This document shows, one piece after another, positions 1 through 10,053 of a stretch of DNA of 36,340 bases. The DNA is from Penium margaritaceum (lineage: Eukaryota > Streptophyta > Zygnematophyceae > Desmidiales > Peniaceae). The position numbers and the translations under genes are program-made. The notes beneath the pieces are model-generated. The model did not search any database, was not told the DNA's origin, and saw only the letters and a program-made list of their open reading frames with translations. Location: assembly GCA_023375785.1 (NCBI GenBank), contig SZWC01004726.1, forward strand, positions 4,421 to 40,760, read 5' to 3'. Within the stretch, counting starts at the first letter, position 1; every line of letters starts with the position of its first letter.

Positions 1-212
1 GATAGCTATTGATTTGAGAAATATGTTAATGCAAATAATCATTGAAAAAAACTTATGTATACTTTTCTTACTATGTAACCCTGTGCACCTTCAGTGCAAT
101 ATTCGAACCTTGTTTCCACCTGTAGGGCCTCGAATTCACCTCAGCACAAAAAAGTCGCCAGGGAACCAATACCACCAAGATAAGGGAAGGAATACAGAGG
201 GAGGGAGAGGGC

Positions 213-301
213 GGGGGGAGAGAGAGAGAGAGAGGGGGGGGGAGGGAGGGAGGGAGAGAGGGAGGGAGGGAGGGAGGGAGAGAGGGGGGGGGAGAGAGAG
301 A

Positions 302-337
<36 letters not shown>
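213..337. repeat. Homopurine (GA/GGGA) microsatellite
   Basis: This is an uninterrupted 125-nt run of purines on the + strand, made of GGGA blocks followed by pure GA. The reading frames through it (Arg/Glu/Gly one way, Ser/Leu/Pro the other) are simple-repeat artefacts. The rest of 1-435 shows no recognisable gene or element. Homopurine/homopyrimidine mirror tracts can form triplex (H-DNA) structures; that is known biophysics, and its relevance here is inference. Confidence 0.95.
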
Positions 338-339
<2 letters not shown>

Positions 340-435
340 CACAACAAGGAAAACATTGGAAGAATCTCATACAACATATTGAGTGCAAAATCTGCTCTCC
401 AAGCCATATCTAAATCTGAAGCAATGCCTCCTTTA

Positions 436-766
436 TGAACATGATTCCAGCTTTTATCTTCCTAGCTCTTTGACAATCTATAAAACTCTCGATGACGAGA
501 GTTTCAGGGGTTTGGCCAGGATAAATGCGCATAGAGAAATGGCATTTGCCAAACACAGAGCATAAATAGCCGCCTTCGCGCACGACCTGTGACGAATGGG
601 ATAGGATCAGTTTTCCCTACAAACATTTTGGAACCAATTTTTTTGCCGTAACTCAATACACAAGCATCCGAATACAAACGTTTCTGAACATATGCATGGA
701 ATTTCTCCAACCACGCGTAACGAATGCATACGTGCATGCGACCATCATCAACCGTTGGACACACTA
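436..766 (-). repeat. Left part of an old copia-family LTR, split by the 767-8557 element
   Basis: Read left to right, this stretch matches the reverse complement of the copia LTRs at 767-1410 and 7914-8557. Shared blocks include a GCC-GTAACTCA segment near 650 and the terminal GGACACACTA at 757-766. The match resumes at 8563, directly after the inserted element. The left end is placed at a TG near 436 by similarity and is uncertain by tens of bases. The copy is strongly diverged. Confidence 0.7.
762..766. repeat. Target site duplication CACTA, left copy
   Basis: The five bases before the 5' LTR are CACTA. The same five bases follow the 3' LTR at 8558-8562. Five base pairs is the usual duplication for Ty1/copia integration, and the exact match marks both ends of the element. 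Confidence 0.92.
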
Positions 767-1410
767 TGTTGTGATTTGTAACGTTCATGTCGACCTATAC
801 AGCTTACTCTGACCACTCGGACGTGTCCATACTCGTGCACATCCCTGATGCGTACCCTAGAGGCATCGATGCGTCATCTGGTGGCGGGCTACCATCCTGG
901 AGCTTACTGGCGACCATTCCAGAGCTCTTGACGCTACCCGGGACCTCCTGCAGTTTTTCTACAGCACACATGAGTTTATCGGTGGACTGGCCGTGGGCCC
1001 GATTTGCATGTTTTTGTATTGTGTGTCCACCGCTTGATGCCGGATGCATGCATGTGACCAGTCGTAGCGTCCAGCTTTTGATTCTGCACATCTAGGTTCA
1101 GGCGGCGTACCGCTGTGATATGTCTGTGAGAAGTTATGGCCAAAACAGTGGTTTTGGGCCTGTTTTAGGATAGATCTTGCATTGCCGTGTGCAACACCCG
1201 CCGTGCGCCGCGGCAGGTACTAATGCCATGGACCTTTCATTTGTCACTTCTCTCTGCAAATGCTATTGAAGCATTCTGACACTTTGCCTTGTGTCTCCTA
1301 GCCAGACCCTTGCAGTTGTGTGTACGACTTGTGACTGTCGTCACTGTCTGACCAGACACTGACATCTAGTCAGTGGCTGTGTCGTTAGGAATCTGCCACG
1401 CATCTTCTCA
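767..1410 (+). repeat. 5' LTR of copia-1
   Basis: The LTR begins TGTTGTGATTTGT and ends CATCTTCTCA. It is the same length as the 3' LTR and about 89% identical by hand count. Related LTRs recur in this window in the opposite orientation (8781-9419, 15357-16250, 28386 to about 29006). The reading frames inside are not genes. Confidence 0.93.
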
Positions 1411-1439
1411 CGGCATCCAAGGGGTGAGGCACTTATCAC

Positions 1440-2010
1440 TGAGCTGCGCAGCAGAGACGCAGCAAAGCAGCAACACTGAGAGTCACCGCTGCAGCAGATC
1501 CACAGGGACCTATCGATGACGACACTGGATCGCCGTCGACGTCGCCCGCCACCATTACGGGAGACTACATCAGTAGCAGCTGCTAGCGACAACAGGAGAC
1601 AGCTGCAGTAGACTGCATTCGCCAGCATCTGCAGACATTGGCACATGCAGCAGTAGCAACAACACTGAGCAGCAGCAGCAACAGGGCGGTAGCAGCGGCG
1701 GTAATAGCGCGCGGCAGCACCAGCGCGCGGCGGCAGTAGCACAGCAGCAGCACGTAGCGCCAGCAGCACAATAGTAGCACAGTAGCAGTGGCAGCAGCAG
1801 CGGTGGCAGCAGCAGAGTAGCAGTGGCAGCAGTAGCAGCGGCAGCAGCAAAAATGGCAGCAATACGCGGCTGCGGCAGCAGCGTGTAGCAGCCGTAGCAT
1901 GCAGTAGCAGCAGCAATGCGCAGTTGCTGCCACGGCCGCGCACACAGCCGCCAGGCAGTTGTCCCCCATGCAGCAGCACGGCTGCTGCTGCTGCTGACGC
2001 CGAAGTAGCA
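1440..2010 (+). repeat. CAG-rich leader of copia-1
   Basis: Between the primer-site region and gag lies about 0.6 kb dominated by imperfect CAG/GCAGCAG repeats. It is open in several frames on both strands (poly-Cys/Leu/Ala or Gln/Ser), which reflects low complexity and not a gene. The same position in the second copia element (about 14660-15180) has a matching CTG-rich stretch in reverse orientation, so the feature belongs to the family and is not a random microsatellite. Confidence 0.8.
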
Positions 2011-2125
2011 TTAGCAGTTGAGCGGAAGCTACGCAGTGGCTTCCGCTCAGCTTCCGCGCGGTTGCTACGGAGCGGCCGCCTGCTCGCGCAGTAACCGCGA
2101 AGGTTGACAAAAAGAAGGGAGGCAA

Positions 2126-2178
2126 GCTGACGTCAGCATTTTGAATTGCTGACGTCATCAGGTCTTGCTAACGTCAGC
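2126..2178 (+). promoter_or_regulatory. Cluster of TGACGTCA-type motifs in the copia-1 leader
   Basis: The palindrome GCTGACGTCAGC is at 2126-2137, followed by GCTGACGTCATC near 2148 and GCTAACGTCAGC near 2167. TGACGTCA/GACGTC is the core bound by plant bZIP factors (C-box, as-1 type), which is established knowledge. Whether it drives or silences the element is inference. The second element carries degraded versions at about 14510-14580. Confidence 0.4.
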
Positions 2179-2541
2179 AACTTCTTCCAGACATCAGCAC
2201 TTGCCTTGGTGAAATTTTTGGCCGGGGTCAAAAGTTGCCAGCGTTTCATCTCCTCGAAAAACGCTCACATTTTTACAATTCGACCATGTTGACGTCTCGG
2301 CCCATAATGAGCGGCACCATGGCTCCGTCCGACGAGAAGGGAAAAAGGATGCTAGATCCCTCTTCTTCCTCTTTAGGGGTCATGAGCCCACGTTTGCAGG
2401 CCATTAGGACCTGCGGAGCCAACAGGACGACAACATACTAACGCCATTCGTACACTCACCGAGTTCCTTCCAGGACATTCCACAACTCCATGACAGACTT
2501 TTGAGGGAGTGGCCGGGGTCGCACTCTCTACACAGTAGTTA

Positions 2542-3900
2542 GCTCCAGCACCGGAGACAGGAGCTGGAGCCGACCCGCCACCTCTTGATGGCGGTCCTTG
2601 GGATGATGATCCAGACATGCGAGGCATGGAGGGCGACTTCTTCGAGCGCGAGATTCGTGTGCTCCAGGAGCGTATCCGCCAGCTTCAGACTAGCTCTCGG
2701 CCCCCACACACATCCCGCTTTCCTGAGTTTTGATCGTTGCCTGACCTTCACCCCAGCAACTTCCCTCTTCCCGGCGTCTTTCTCATCTCTCATCCTTCCC
2801 AGCCTAGTTGCTCTCCCTACGGAGCGGCAACCCAAGGACTTCGAGACGCCGCCCCCCCCGTATGTCAGCGAGGACAGCTTTGACTGCTGGGAGATCCTCT
2901 TTCAGGTCTAGACCACTTCAGAGGGCGTGTGGCCCTACTACCACAGTCCGTATCAGACCACGGACCGAGCTCAGGTACTGACAGCGGCTAGGGTGATGCG
3001 CAGACTTCTCTACGCCATGCCACACAAGACCATCATCGACTTCCGCTCGTTCCTTGGCGAGGCGAGCACAAGCACCGGCGCTGATCCACACGGGGGCTGG
3101 GACCTAGCGTCGTCCCTGCTTGCTGCAGAGACGCACGCCACTCGCGCTGTGCACATTCGTGCCTTTCACTCCCTTCGTCAGGGGCCTTGGAGCCTACAGC
3201 AGACTACTGGCGACGCGCCATGCACATTTATACGCGCCTTGGGACTTCAGGAGGTACACAGCTGTGGGCGCTCCGCACGATCATGCTCGGGGTTCGCCTT
3301 GAGCACACAAACATCTTCATGTGGTATAGCGACGCCATGCTCGAGCCTTTTTCGGCCTCACTACAGCTTCTTCCCTGGGAGCACCAGCTCTTCCTCCAGG
3401 TCACTTCCGCCCGTGAGGCAGCCGTGGCTCATCAGGAGACCTCCATCGCTGCAGCAGTCGCTGTATCACCACTGACTCCCCTCCTGTAGACACTTTCTCC
3501 ATCCTCTGTTTCGTCCTCGTCCTCCCCTTCTACCCCGATTACACCTAATCAGGCACAAGGTGTCGGGGTTACATCAGAGCGGAAGAAGGGACGACGGAGG
3601 CACGGCTTGGGCTTACAGCAGCCGCAACAGCAGCTGTCATCGGGCAGTAGCAGTGGAAGCTCTGTTCATTACTACAAGTGTGGAGGTGTCCATCGCTACA
3701 CCGAGCGCTAGCAGCCGCTTGACTGGGCGCGAATCACTCGCGGGCTCCAGGCTGCGCACGCTCGACGGTCTACGTCAAGCAGCACATCCTCCGGGAGCGC
3801 GGCGACCACGACCGCAGCAGTTCCCGCTTCACCATCGGCGACCAGCGGCGACCCAGACCCCCGTGACCACAACATCGCCAAGCTCCGACACCTTCTGATG
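2542..3900 (+). pseudogene. copia-1 gag remnant
   Basis: From 2542 an acidic, Pro-rich stretch leads into a heptad-like segment with ATG at 2626 (MEGDFFEREIRVLQERI), a plausible Gag N-terminus, which stops soon after 2725. Gag-like sequence continues in shifted frames at about 2840-3480. Near 3670-3710 is a degraded zinc knuckle, YYKCGGVHRYTER. By comparison with the second element (CCNCGGVHFYSEC), its first and last Cys are lost and a stop follows. The assignment rests on position and the knuckle; the central Gag domain is not recognisable by eye. Multiple frameshifts are present. Confidence 0.6.
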
Positions 3901-4163
3901 CTTCTGGCACTTTTGAGGGAGGTGCGAGTGTGTTGTCACAGCCGGGTGGTTCACAGACTGTCTGCTCGTCTTTTCTTGTGGCTTGGGATGACTCGTGTGG
4001 GGGGGCACAGTCGGCATGTGATGACGATGGGCTTGACTGTACGGACTGGATTCATTTGCCCATTGTACAGTGACAACCTCTAAAAGGAGGTGCCCTTCAT
4101 CATTCCTCCCCACCTGCTGCCCAGCGTCCGTCCAACACCGAGTGTTCAGCTGCCCGTTGTACA

Positions 4164-5126
4164 GTGACGACCTCTAGTCATGATCCTGATGGCACTTGGA
4201 TCATTGACTACGGTGCCACTCATCACATGACATGTCGTCGCAGTGATTTCATTCTTCTCGGCCCTGTTGTGTCTGTTCGATCTGTCCGCACAGGCTCTGG
4301 TCAGTCCTTGCCAGTCCAGGGTGTTGGGGTCATCTCTTTCGATGGTCCGTCTGGCCCCCTGTATCGTTCCGAGGTGCTCTTTGTACCTAACCTTCAGCTG
4401 AGCTTGCTTTCTCTAGGTGCTTGCACACTGATGGGACTCTCTGTGGAGAACACTGCAAAGTCCGCGACTGTGACTACTATTGACACTCGTAGCGTTGTTC
4501 TTTGTACCTTTGTTGTGGATGACCTGAATCGTGACTATCAGACTTGTGCTCCTTGCTCTCCCTCCTATTCCGCTCGTGTTTTTGTCACTGGTATTCTGTC
4601 TCCTAAGCACCAGCAATTTCTTCATCACTGCCTCTGTCATGTAGGCTCCCACACTATGTTGAAGCTCATTCGGACACAGTCCGTCCTCGGTCTTGACGCG
4701 GCTTCTTTTGAGAAGCTGCCCAAGACCGACTGCCTCTTCTGCGCTCAGGGTAAGATGCATCGTTGCACCTACCCTAACACCCGTTCACATGCACTTTGCC
4801 CTCTCGAGTTAGTTCATTTGGACCTTCTTGGTCCCCTACCTGGCGAGTCTCTGTCCGATCGGGGCTGATACGTCCTGACCCTAACTGATGACTTCACCCG
4901 GATGCGGTGGGTCTACAGCCTGCGCCAGAAGAGTGACGTTGCTCTCGCGGTTTGCCTCTGGCTAGTGATGGCTGAGCGTCAGTCTCACCACACGCTGCAC
5001 ACCTTTTGCTTAGATCGCAGCGGCGAGTTCCTTGGAGACATGGACAGCTTCTTCGTCGAGCACGGGATTTTTCACCAGGTCTCCGATCCTGCTACTCCTC
5101 AGCAGAACGGTGTTTCTGAGCGCTAG
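4164..5126 (+). pseudogene. copia-1 pol: protease and integrase core remnant
   Basis: The frame starting at 4164 carries the copia protease signature GTWIIDYGATHHMT. The usual DSGA is DYGA here, so the Asp is kept. It is followed by a GAG-pre-integrase segment with a His/Cys zinc-binding pattern (HHCLCH ... CLFCAQGK) and the start of the integrase core (ELVHLDLLGPLP). A TGA near 4869 interrupts it. The frame from 4902 continues the core, with a D-x-S-G-E-F motif and TPQQNGVSER, the conserved copia integrase motif, ending at a TAG near 5124. It cannot encode a functional polyprotein as it stands. Confidence 0.88.
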
Positions 5127-5149
5127 AATAGCACCATGGAGGATGCGGT

Positions 5150-6288
5150 TTGCGTTCTGAGTGTGGTCTTCCGGAGTCCTTCACTTTTGAAGGCTTCGCC
5201 TACATGACTTGGGTCTGGAACCGCCTCCCACACGGTCCTCTTCCGGAGCACGTCACAACGTATGAGCTCTGGTTCACCCACCGTGCTGACTTGCGCCTCA
5301 CTCGCGTCTGGGGATCCTTGGCTTCTGTGTGGTACACTGAAGGTCAGTAGGGGTCCAAGGCCTCACCGCGGGGTCGCTTGTGCGCCTTCGTCCGTATCTC
5401 CCGGCGGTCGAAGGCATGGCGTTTTTGGGACCCTACTTGTCGTCGCATTGTTGAGTCCCACGACACGCTCTTCTTTGAGTCCCTCACCTACCGTGATCTG
5501 ACTTTGATCACGTCGCTGTCCGTCACCCATGTTCCCACGTGTGAGGTTTCTCAACGGATAGGAGAAGCTACGCCTGCAAGCATCGATCGCCAGGCTGATG
5601 TGTTTGTTCGAGCTCCCTCCACTTCTGCGACGCTTGATGACCCAGCGATCATCGATGTCGGTCCAAAGATCTCTCCAGCACCGCCGGCTTCTACCCCTGC
5701 CCCTTCACGCCCCACAGGTACCCATAATCCTGTACCTGAGCATACTCCTATGACCGTACCTGTGTGCGTCGGCACTCCTGCCTCTGTACGTGGACCTGCC
5801 TCACCTGCTCCTACAATCACACCGAGCTTCGTGTCTCCAACACCTGCATCTCCTCGCACGGCATCACCAGCTCCCTTGCCTCAGCCCTCGCGGGCTGCGA
5901 TTGTGCTCGTTCCTGAGCCTGAGGTGCGCCCCTCGAGCCCGGGTTACTCCCGTGAGCCTGGCGGTCGCCTTCAACCATTGGACTCCGGAGCTCAGCAAGT
6001 GTCTGGTCGCGCACCCAGGTGCTCCACTCGCAGCATCGTGAGTGGTTATCCCGGCACAAAGGCCCTAGGCTTGAGTGTCCGCACTGAGCACGCAGAGGTA
6101 CATCCAGCGTATCCCGTAGGCCATGACCTCATCACTTGCAATTTTTGTATCGCTTGTGATGCAGCAACCGATCTTGTGGTCTTAGACCTAGCACTGAGGC
6201 ATGTGCTCTTGCCACGCAGAGCTCTCCCTCTATGGCACCTGACCCGGGCACACCGAGGGAAGCTCTCTCATCATAGGATGCTGACACT
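5150..6288 (+). pseudogene. copia-1 pol: integrase C-terminal half and Pro/Ser-rich linker
   Basis: The 5150-5350 frame has the post-core helix region (AYMTWVWNRLPHGPLPEHVTTYELW). After a frameshift, the 5378 frame has WDPTCRRIVESHDTLFFES, the copia GKR-type C-terminal region. A long Pro/Ser/Thr/Ala-rich linker follows to about 6050, typical between integrase and RT in copia. The frame then ends at 6349 in non-conserved sequence. The reverse frames here are shadows. Confidence 0.8.
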
Positions 6289-7293
6289 TGGTGTGCTACT
6301 TGCAAGGATGAGCTTCGTGCCATCCGAGCGCATAGAGTATACAAGCTAGTCGACCTTCTACCTGGGAGGAAGGCTATTCAGGTCAAGCGGGTCTTTCGCA
6401 AGAAGGTGAAGCCGGATGGCTCACTGGAACGCCACAAGGCTCGCTTGGTCGTCAAGGGGTACTCTCAGATTGAGGGCATCAAGTACACTGACACCTTTGC
6501 CCCTATCAGTCGCATGACCTTACCTTGAGCTCTGTTTGATGTAGTGGCTCATAATGGCTGGGAACTGCACCAGATGGATGTGAACAATGTGTTCCTCCAT
6601 GGCTCTCTGGATGAGGAGATTTACGTGGCTAAGCCACCCGGCTTTGAGGACGGTGACAAGGACTGGTGCTTGCGCAAGTCCTTGTACGGCCTCAAGCAGT
6701 CTCCTCGGTGTTGGAACGAGGAGATCACTGGCACCCTGACTCGTGCACAATACATACATAGCGAGGCACGTCCCTTTCTCTTCATCTGACAGATGCCTGA
6801 CCAATTCACCGCCACCCTGGTCTATGTCGATGACCTTCTGATCGCGTCTCCTTCATTCGAGGTCGTGAAGGAGGCCAAGGCTGTCCTCTAGACTGCCGAC
6901 AGGATGAAGGACCTTGGTCCTGCAGTGGTGTTTCTTGGCATGGAGATCGTGCAAGACCGCATGCGATGTAGCCTACCACTGCATCAGGCACGATACACAC
7001 GTATTGTGGGGGAGCCCTTCACCGACCTTCTCAACGCAGTGGCCGCGGCTTCCACATCCCTTACACCTGACGGGCAGGATGCCGTGAAGGCTGACGCTCC
7101 CACACAGTTGGGGGAGACAATGGATGTGACCCTGTACCTCCGTCTCATCGCATCTCTGATGTACCTGGCAACTACCACACGTCCTGACATCGCATTTGCC
7201 GTCAACCTCCTTGCCCAGTTTTCACAGGCTCCACTCGCTAGAGCCCTTCACGCGGTTGTGCGAGTGGTGCGGTACGTGGTCTCCACACCGTAA
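6289..7293 (+). pseudogene. copia-1 pol: reverse transcriptase remnant
   Basis: This region carries the copia RT N-terminal motif ([10 protein letters not shown] ... [13 protein letters not shown]), the [10 protein letters not shown] motif, QMDVNNVFLHG, LRKSLYGLKQSPRCW, and the catalytic YVDD box at 6823-6834, intact. Near the end it has RPDIAFAVNLLAQFSQAP. Stops at about 6526, 6787 and 6889 and a frame change after 6750 break the frame. It is clearly RVT_2-type (copia), not gypsy, from motif spacing and domain order. Confidence 0.92.
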
Positions 7294-7317
7294 CTCGGAC
7301 TCTGCTTTTGCCGGCAG

Positions 7318-7806
7318 TGTTCGGTGGTCCTTGACGACTACCTTGACAGCGACTGGTCCTGGAGCCCAGATGGATGCAGTCTCGCCGGTCACGTGTTCCT
7401 GCTCGGTGGGACCGCTGTGTCCAGGCGCAATGGGAAGCAGGGCTGCATTTCATGTAGCTCATCAGACGTAGATTACGTTGCTCTGGGTGCAGGGGCTGCT
7501 GAGGCAGTATGGCAGCAGCGCCTGTTCCATGAGCTTGGCCAGTCAGTACCTGCCATTGTGCTTCGCTGCGACAACTAGAGTGGTCTTGCCATTGCGGATA
7601 ATTCTGGTGTCTTTCATGCTCGCACGAAGCACGTTGCGGTTGAGCACCACTTTGTGTGTGATCTGGTGGAGCGACACGTGATCTCCGTCATTTGGGTTGG
7701 CATTAACCTGCAGCGTACTGACTTCTTGACAAAGGCACTAGCACGCAGAAAGTTCTTGGTGGCCATTCATTCTGTTGGACTTCGCCCCTTGCCTGCGAGT
7801 GGTTGA
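7318..7806 (+). pseudogene. copia-1 pol: RNase H remnant
   Basis: The frame from 7324 reads YLDSDWSWSPDGCSLAGHVF, then SRRNGKQGCISCSSSDVDYVAL, the copia RNase H with its first Asp and following Glu/Asp positions. RCDN at about 7566 is followed by a stop. The ARTKHVAVEHHFVCDLV motif and the family's usual end (TDFLTKALARRKF) follow, with a TGA at 7804-7806. That places the original polyprotein end about 107 bp before the 3' LTR. Confidence 0.9.
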
Positions 7807-7913
7807 GTGTGGGGCGTGCCCGTGTCCGTGTCACATTTGTCGTTGCACTTGGTTTTGTACTTGTCTCAGTTTTGCACGTGTATGGACATGCGTACAATCG
7901 GATCATACGGGAT

Positions 7914-8557
7914 TGTTGTGATTTGTGACGTTCCTGTCGACCTGTACACTTTACTGTGACCACTCGGCCGTGTCCATACTCGTGCAAATCCCTGATGCGG
8001 ACCCTGGAGGCACCGATGCATCATCTTGTGGCGGAATACCATCCTGGAGCTGAATGACAACCATTCCAGAGCTCTTGACGCTACCCGGGACTTCCTGCAG
8101 TTTTTCTGCAGCGCACAGGAGTTTATTGATGGACTGGTCATGGACCCGATTTGCATGTTTTTGTATCGTGTGTCCACCGCTTGATGCTGGATGCATGCAT
8201 GTGACCAGTCCTAGCGTCCGGCTTTTGATTCTGCACGTCTCGCTTCAGACGGCATAGCGCTCTGATATGTCTGCGCTGAGTTACGGCCAAAACAGTGGTT
8301 TTGGGCCGGTTTTAAGACAGATCTTGCACTGCCGCGTGGGACACCCGCCGTGCGCCGCGGCAGGTACTTATGCCATGGACCTTTCATTTGTCATTTCTCT
8401 CTGCAAATGCTATTGAAGCATTCGGACACTTTGCCTTGTATCTCCTAGCCTAACCCTTGCCGTTGTGTGCACGACTTGTGACTGTCGTCACCGTCTGACG
8501 AGGCACTGACGCCTAGTCAGTGGCTGTGTCGCTAGGAAGCTTCCACGCATCTTTTCA
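7914..8557 (+). repeat. 3' LTR of copia-1
   Basis: This 644-bp LTR starts TGTTGTGATTTGT and ends CATCTTTTCA. It is collinear with 767-1410 without indels. No convincing polypurine tract is visible just before it (ATACGGGAT), so that site is probably decayed. Confidence 0.93.
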
Positions 8558-8562
8558 CACTA
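8558..8562. repeat. Target site duplication CACTA, right copy
   Basis: CACTA directly follows the 3' LTR and matches 762-766 exactly. Joining 766 to 8563 restores a continuous match to the older LTR. Confidence 0.92.
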
Positions 8563-8780
8563 TACTGAAACATACAAATGGTAAAGAAAAAAAGGGTAGG
8601 GTGCCTGAACATGTCTCTAGGATGCCGTAGCACCTCTCTTACAGCTGCAAATGGGTGGATAGCCGCAAGACGATGCTCTGACGCCACCTCGGTCGACATG
8701 AGAGATTTTAATGTGCATGGACAAGGCGAAGTAGTCACAGCCACCTTCATGTAGTGATGGGGACGGCTCTCGTCACAACA
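8563..8780 (-). repeat. Right part of the old split copia-family LTR
   Basis: The match to the reverse-complemented LTR resumes at TACTGAAACATACAAATGG. It continues through GATGGGTGGATAG-type sequence (about 8650) and ends at GTCACAACA (8780), the counterpart of the LTR terminus. With 436-766 it makes about 550 bp of LTR. No internal region of its own is visible, so it may be a solo LTR, but it abuts the next LTR without a gap. Confidence 0.65.
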
Positions 8781-9419
8781 CGTGGAGGCTTCCTAGCTGT
8801 GCTATTGGTGACATGGCAATGATTTCCAATTTACTGGTACACTAGTATGCAAGGCAAGTGCAAGAATAGCGAGGGTTTTGCTTGGGGAGGATGATATAAC
8901 GACAACAGCTTCAAGAGCTTGAAGATGCAGAGAGATCTTGCAAGCTCATAGCATTACTAGCTGCTGCAGCGCATTATGGGTAACATATGCACCACGATAG
9001 TGTGTCCAAAACGGGCCCAACAACTGAAGTTCTGGTCGTACAATTTGCGCAAGTCAGAATGTAACTTTGTTTGAACCTACAGATGCAAAAATCTTGATCT
9101 AGACATACAAATTGCACAAACAAACGGGTTTTTTGTTGATCGATGGACAAAAAATAAAGAAACATGCAAATTGGGCCCATTTCCAGACCACATAGAAAAT
9201 CCTAGAAGTTGTTGAAAAGGGGTGGATTGCGCACGCAAGTCTCCGGCAAACAACAGCACTCCATGGTGGAAGTTGTCATGCAGCTACGGATGGGTGGATC
9301 ACCTCACGACCGCACTTCGGTGCCACTTGGATCCACATCAGGGATCTACACGAGCATGGGCATGGCCAAGTGGTCACGGTCAGAAGTACACATAGACAAG
9401 ACGGTGCATATCAAAACGC
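8781..9419 (-). repeat. 3' LTR of copia-2
   Basis: The stretch starts CGTGGAGGCTTCCTAGC, the counterpart of the reverse-complemented copia-1 LTR end, and runs about 640 bp to TATCAAAACGC. Shared blocks include GATGGGTGGATCACC and the CATCAGGGAT-ACACGAGCATG segment near 9340. The outermost few bases of the LTR seem lost at 8780. The + strand reading frames here are not genes. Confidence 0.75.
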
Positions 9420-9649
9420 TTGCCATGACCCAATGATACAAAAGTCCATACACATGCAGACTGACATGAGTGTCCAATGAGATGATCAATGATGCATACA
9501 CATGCATAACACTATCAAGCATCCTCAGGCAAGGAGCAAAGCCTGACAGAAAAAATGTTCATCTCAAGTGTTTTGTCGGCAAGTGTGTTGGTGAAGAAGT
9601 CAGTCCACTAGCGGTATGTTCAAACCCGGATGACGAACACCACGCCATT

Positions 9650-9912
9650 CTTCTATATCATGCACGAAGTGATGCTAAAAAACATACTACTTTGTTGATG
9701 TATGAAACAAGTTGAATAGCAATGGCAAGAGAGCTCTTGTTGTCACAACATACGGTGATAGAAAGCATAGACTGATGCAACTCACCAAACAAAATTTGCA
9801 ACCACACCACCTCAAGAGCCCCACACCTAGTTGAAAATACTATACCTTTTAAAAAAACTATGTTCAATGGCGCTTTGCTTGCCACTGCCTCACCATGACA
9901 CATCAGTGCCAC
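9650..9912 (-). pseudogene. copia-2 pol: RNase H remnant
   Basis: The minus-strand frame contains ALEVVWLQILFGELHQ followed by CCDNKSSLAIA. This corresponds to the copia-1 segment AEAVWQQRLFHELGQ ... RCDN-SGLAIA and to the usual copia CDNxSAIxLA motif. Stops and frameshifts isolate it from the RT part. Between 9420 and 9650 there is only decayed 3' internal sequence. Confidence 0.75.
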
Positions 9913-10053
9913 CTACAAGGAACCCGTAGTATATCTGACTGTACCAATCAAGGCTCCGGGCCCAGTCACCGTTTTGTAACCGTCAACCACCACCGAGTAC
10001 TATCAACAAAAGCAGAGCCCAAGGTACAGCATAGAGAGTTAATGCAAGATCAG

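Larger units (their letters stand above)
767..8557 (+). mobile_element. Complete but decayed Ty1/copia LTR retrotransposon (copia-1)
   Basis: This 7,791-bp element has two 644-bp LTRs that start TG and end CA, flanked by perfect CACTA duplications. In order it holds a CAG-rich leader, gag remnants, a protease-like DYGA site, integrase, reverse transcriptase with YVDD, and RNase H. The PR-IN-RT-RNaseH order is diagnostic of Ty1/copia. In-frame stops (near 4869, 5124, 6526, 6889 and 7576) and several frameshifts disable every reading frame. My hand alignment of the LTRs gives about 68 mismatches in 644 positions with no indels, so the insertion is old. The primer site after the 5' LTR (1411 on) is degraded compared with the sister element at 15345. 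Confidence 0.93.

Noticed and set aside
14..388. Arg/Glu- and Ser/Leu/Pro-rich open frames on both strands
   Set aside because: They are translations of the GA/GGGA microsatellite.
1411..1425. Primer binding site of copia-1
   Set aside because: The sequence after the 5' LTR (CGGCATCCAAGG) is only a degraded remnant of the site that is clear in copia-2, so I did not list it as a feature.
1341..2158. Cys/Leu/Ala-rich minus-strand frames of about 200 codons
   Set aside because: They come from the CAG-rich leader of copia-1 read backwards; there is no conserved motif.
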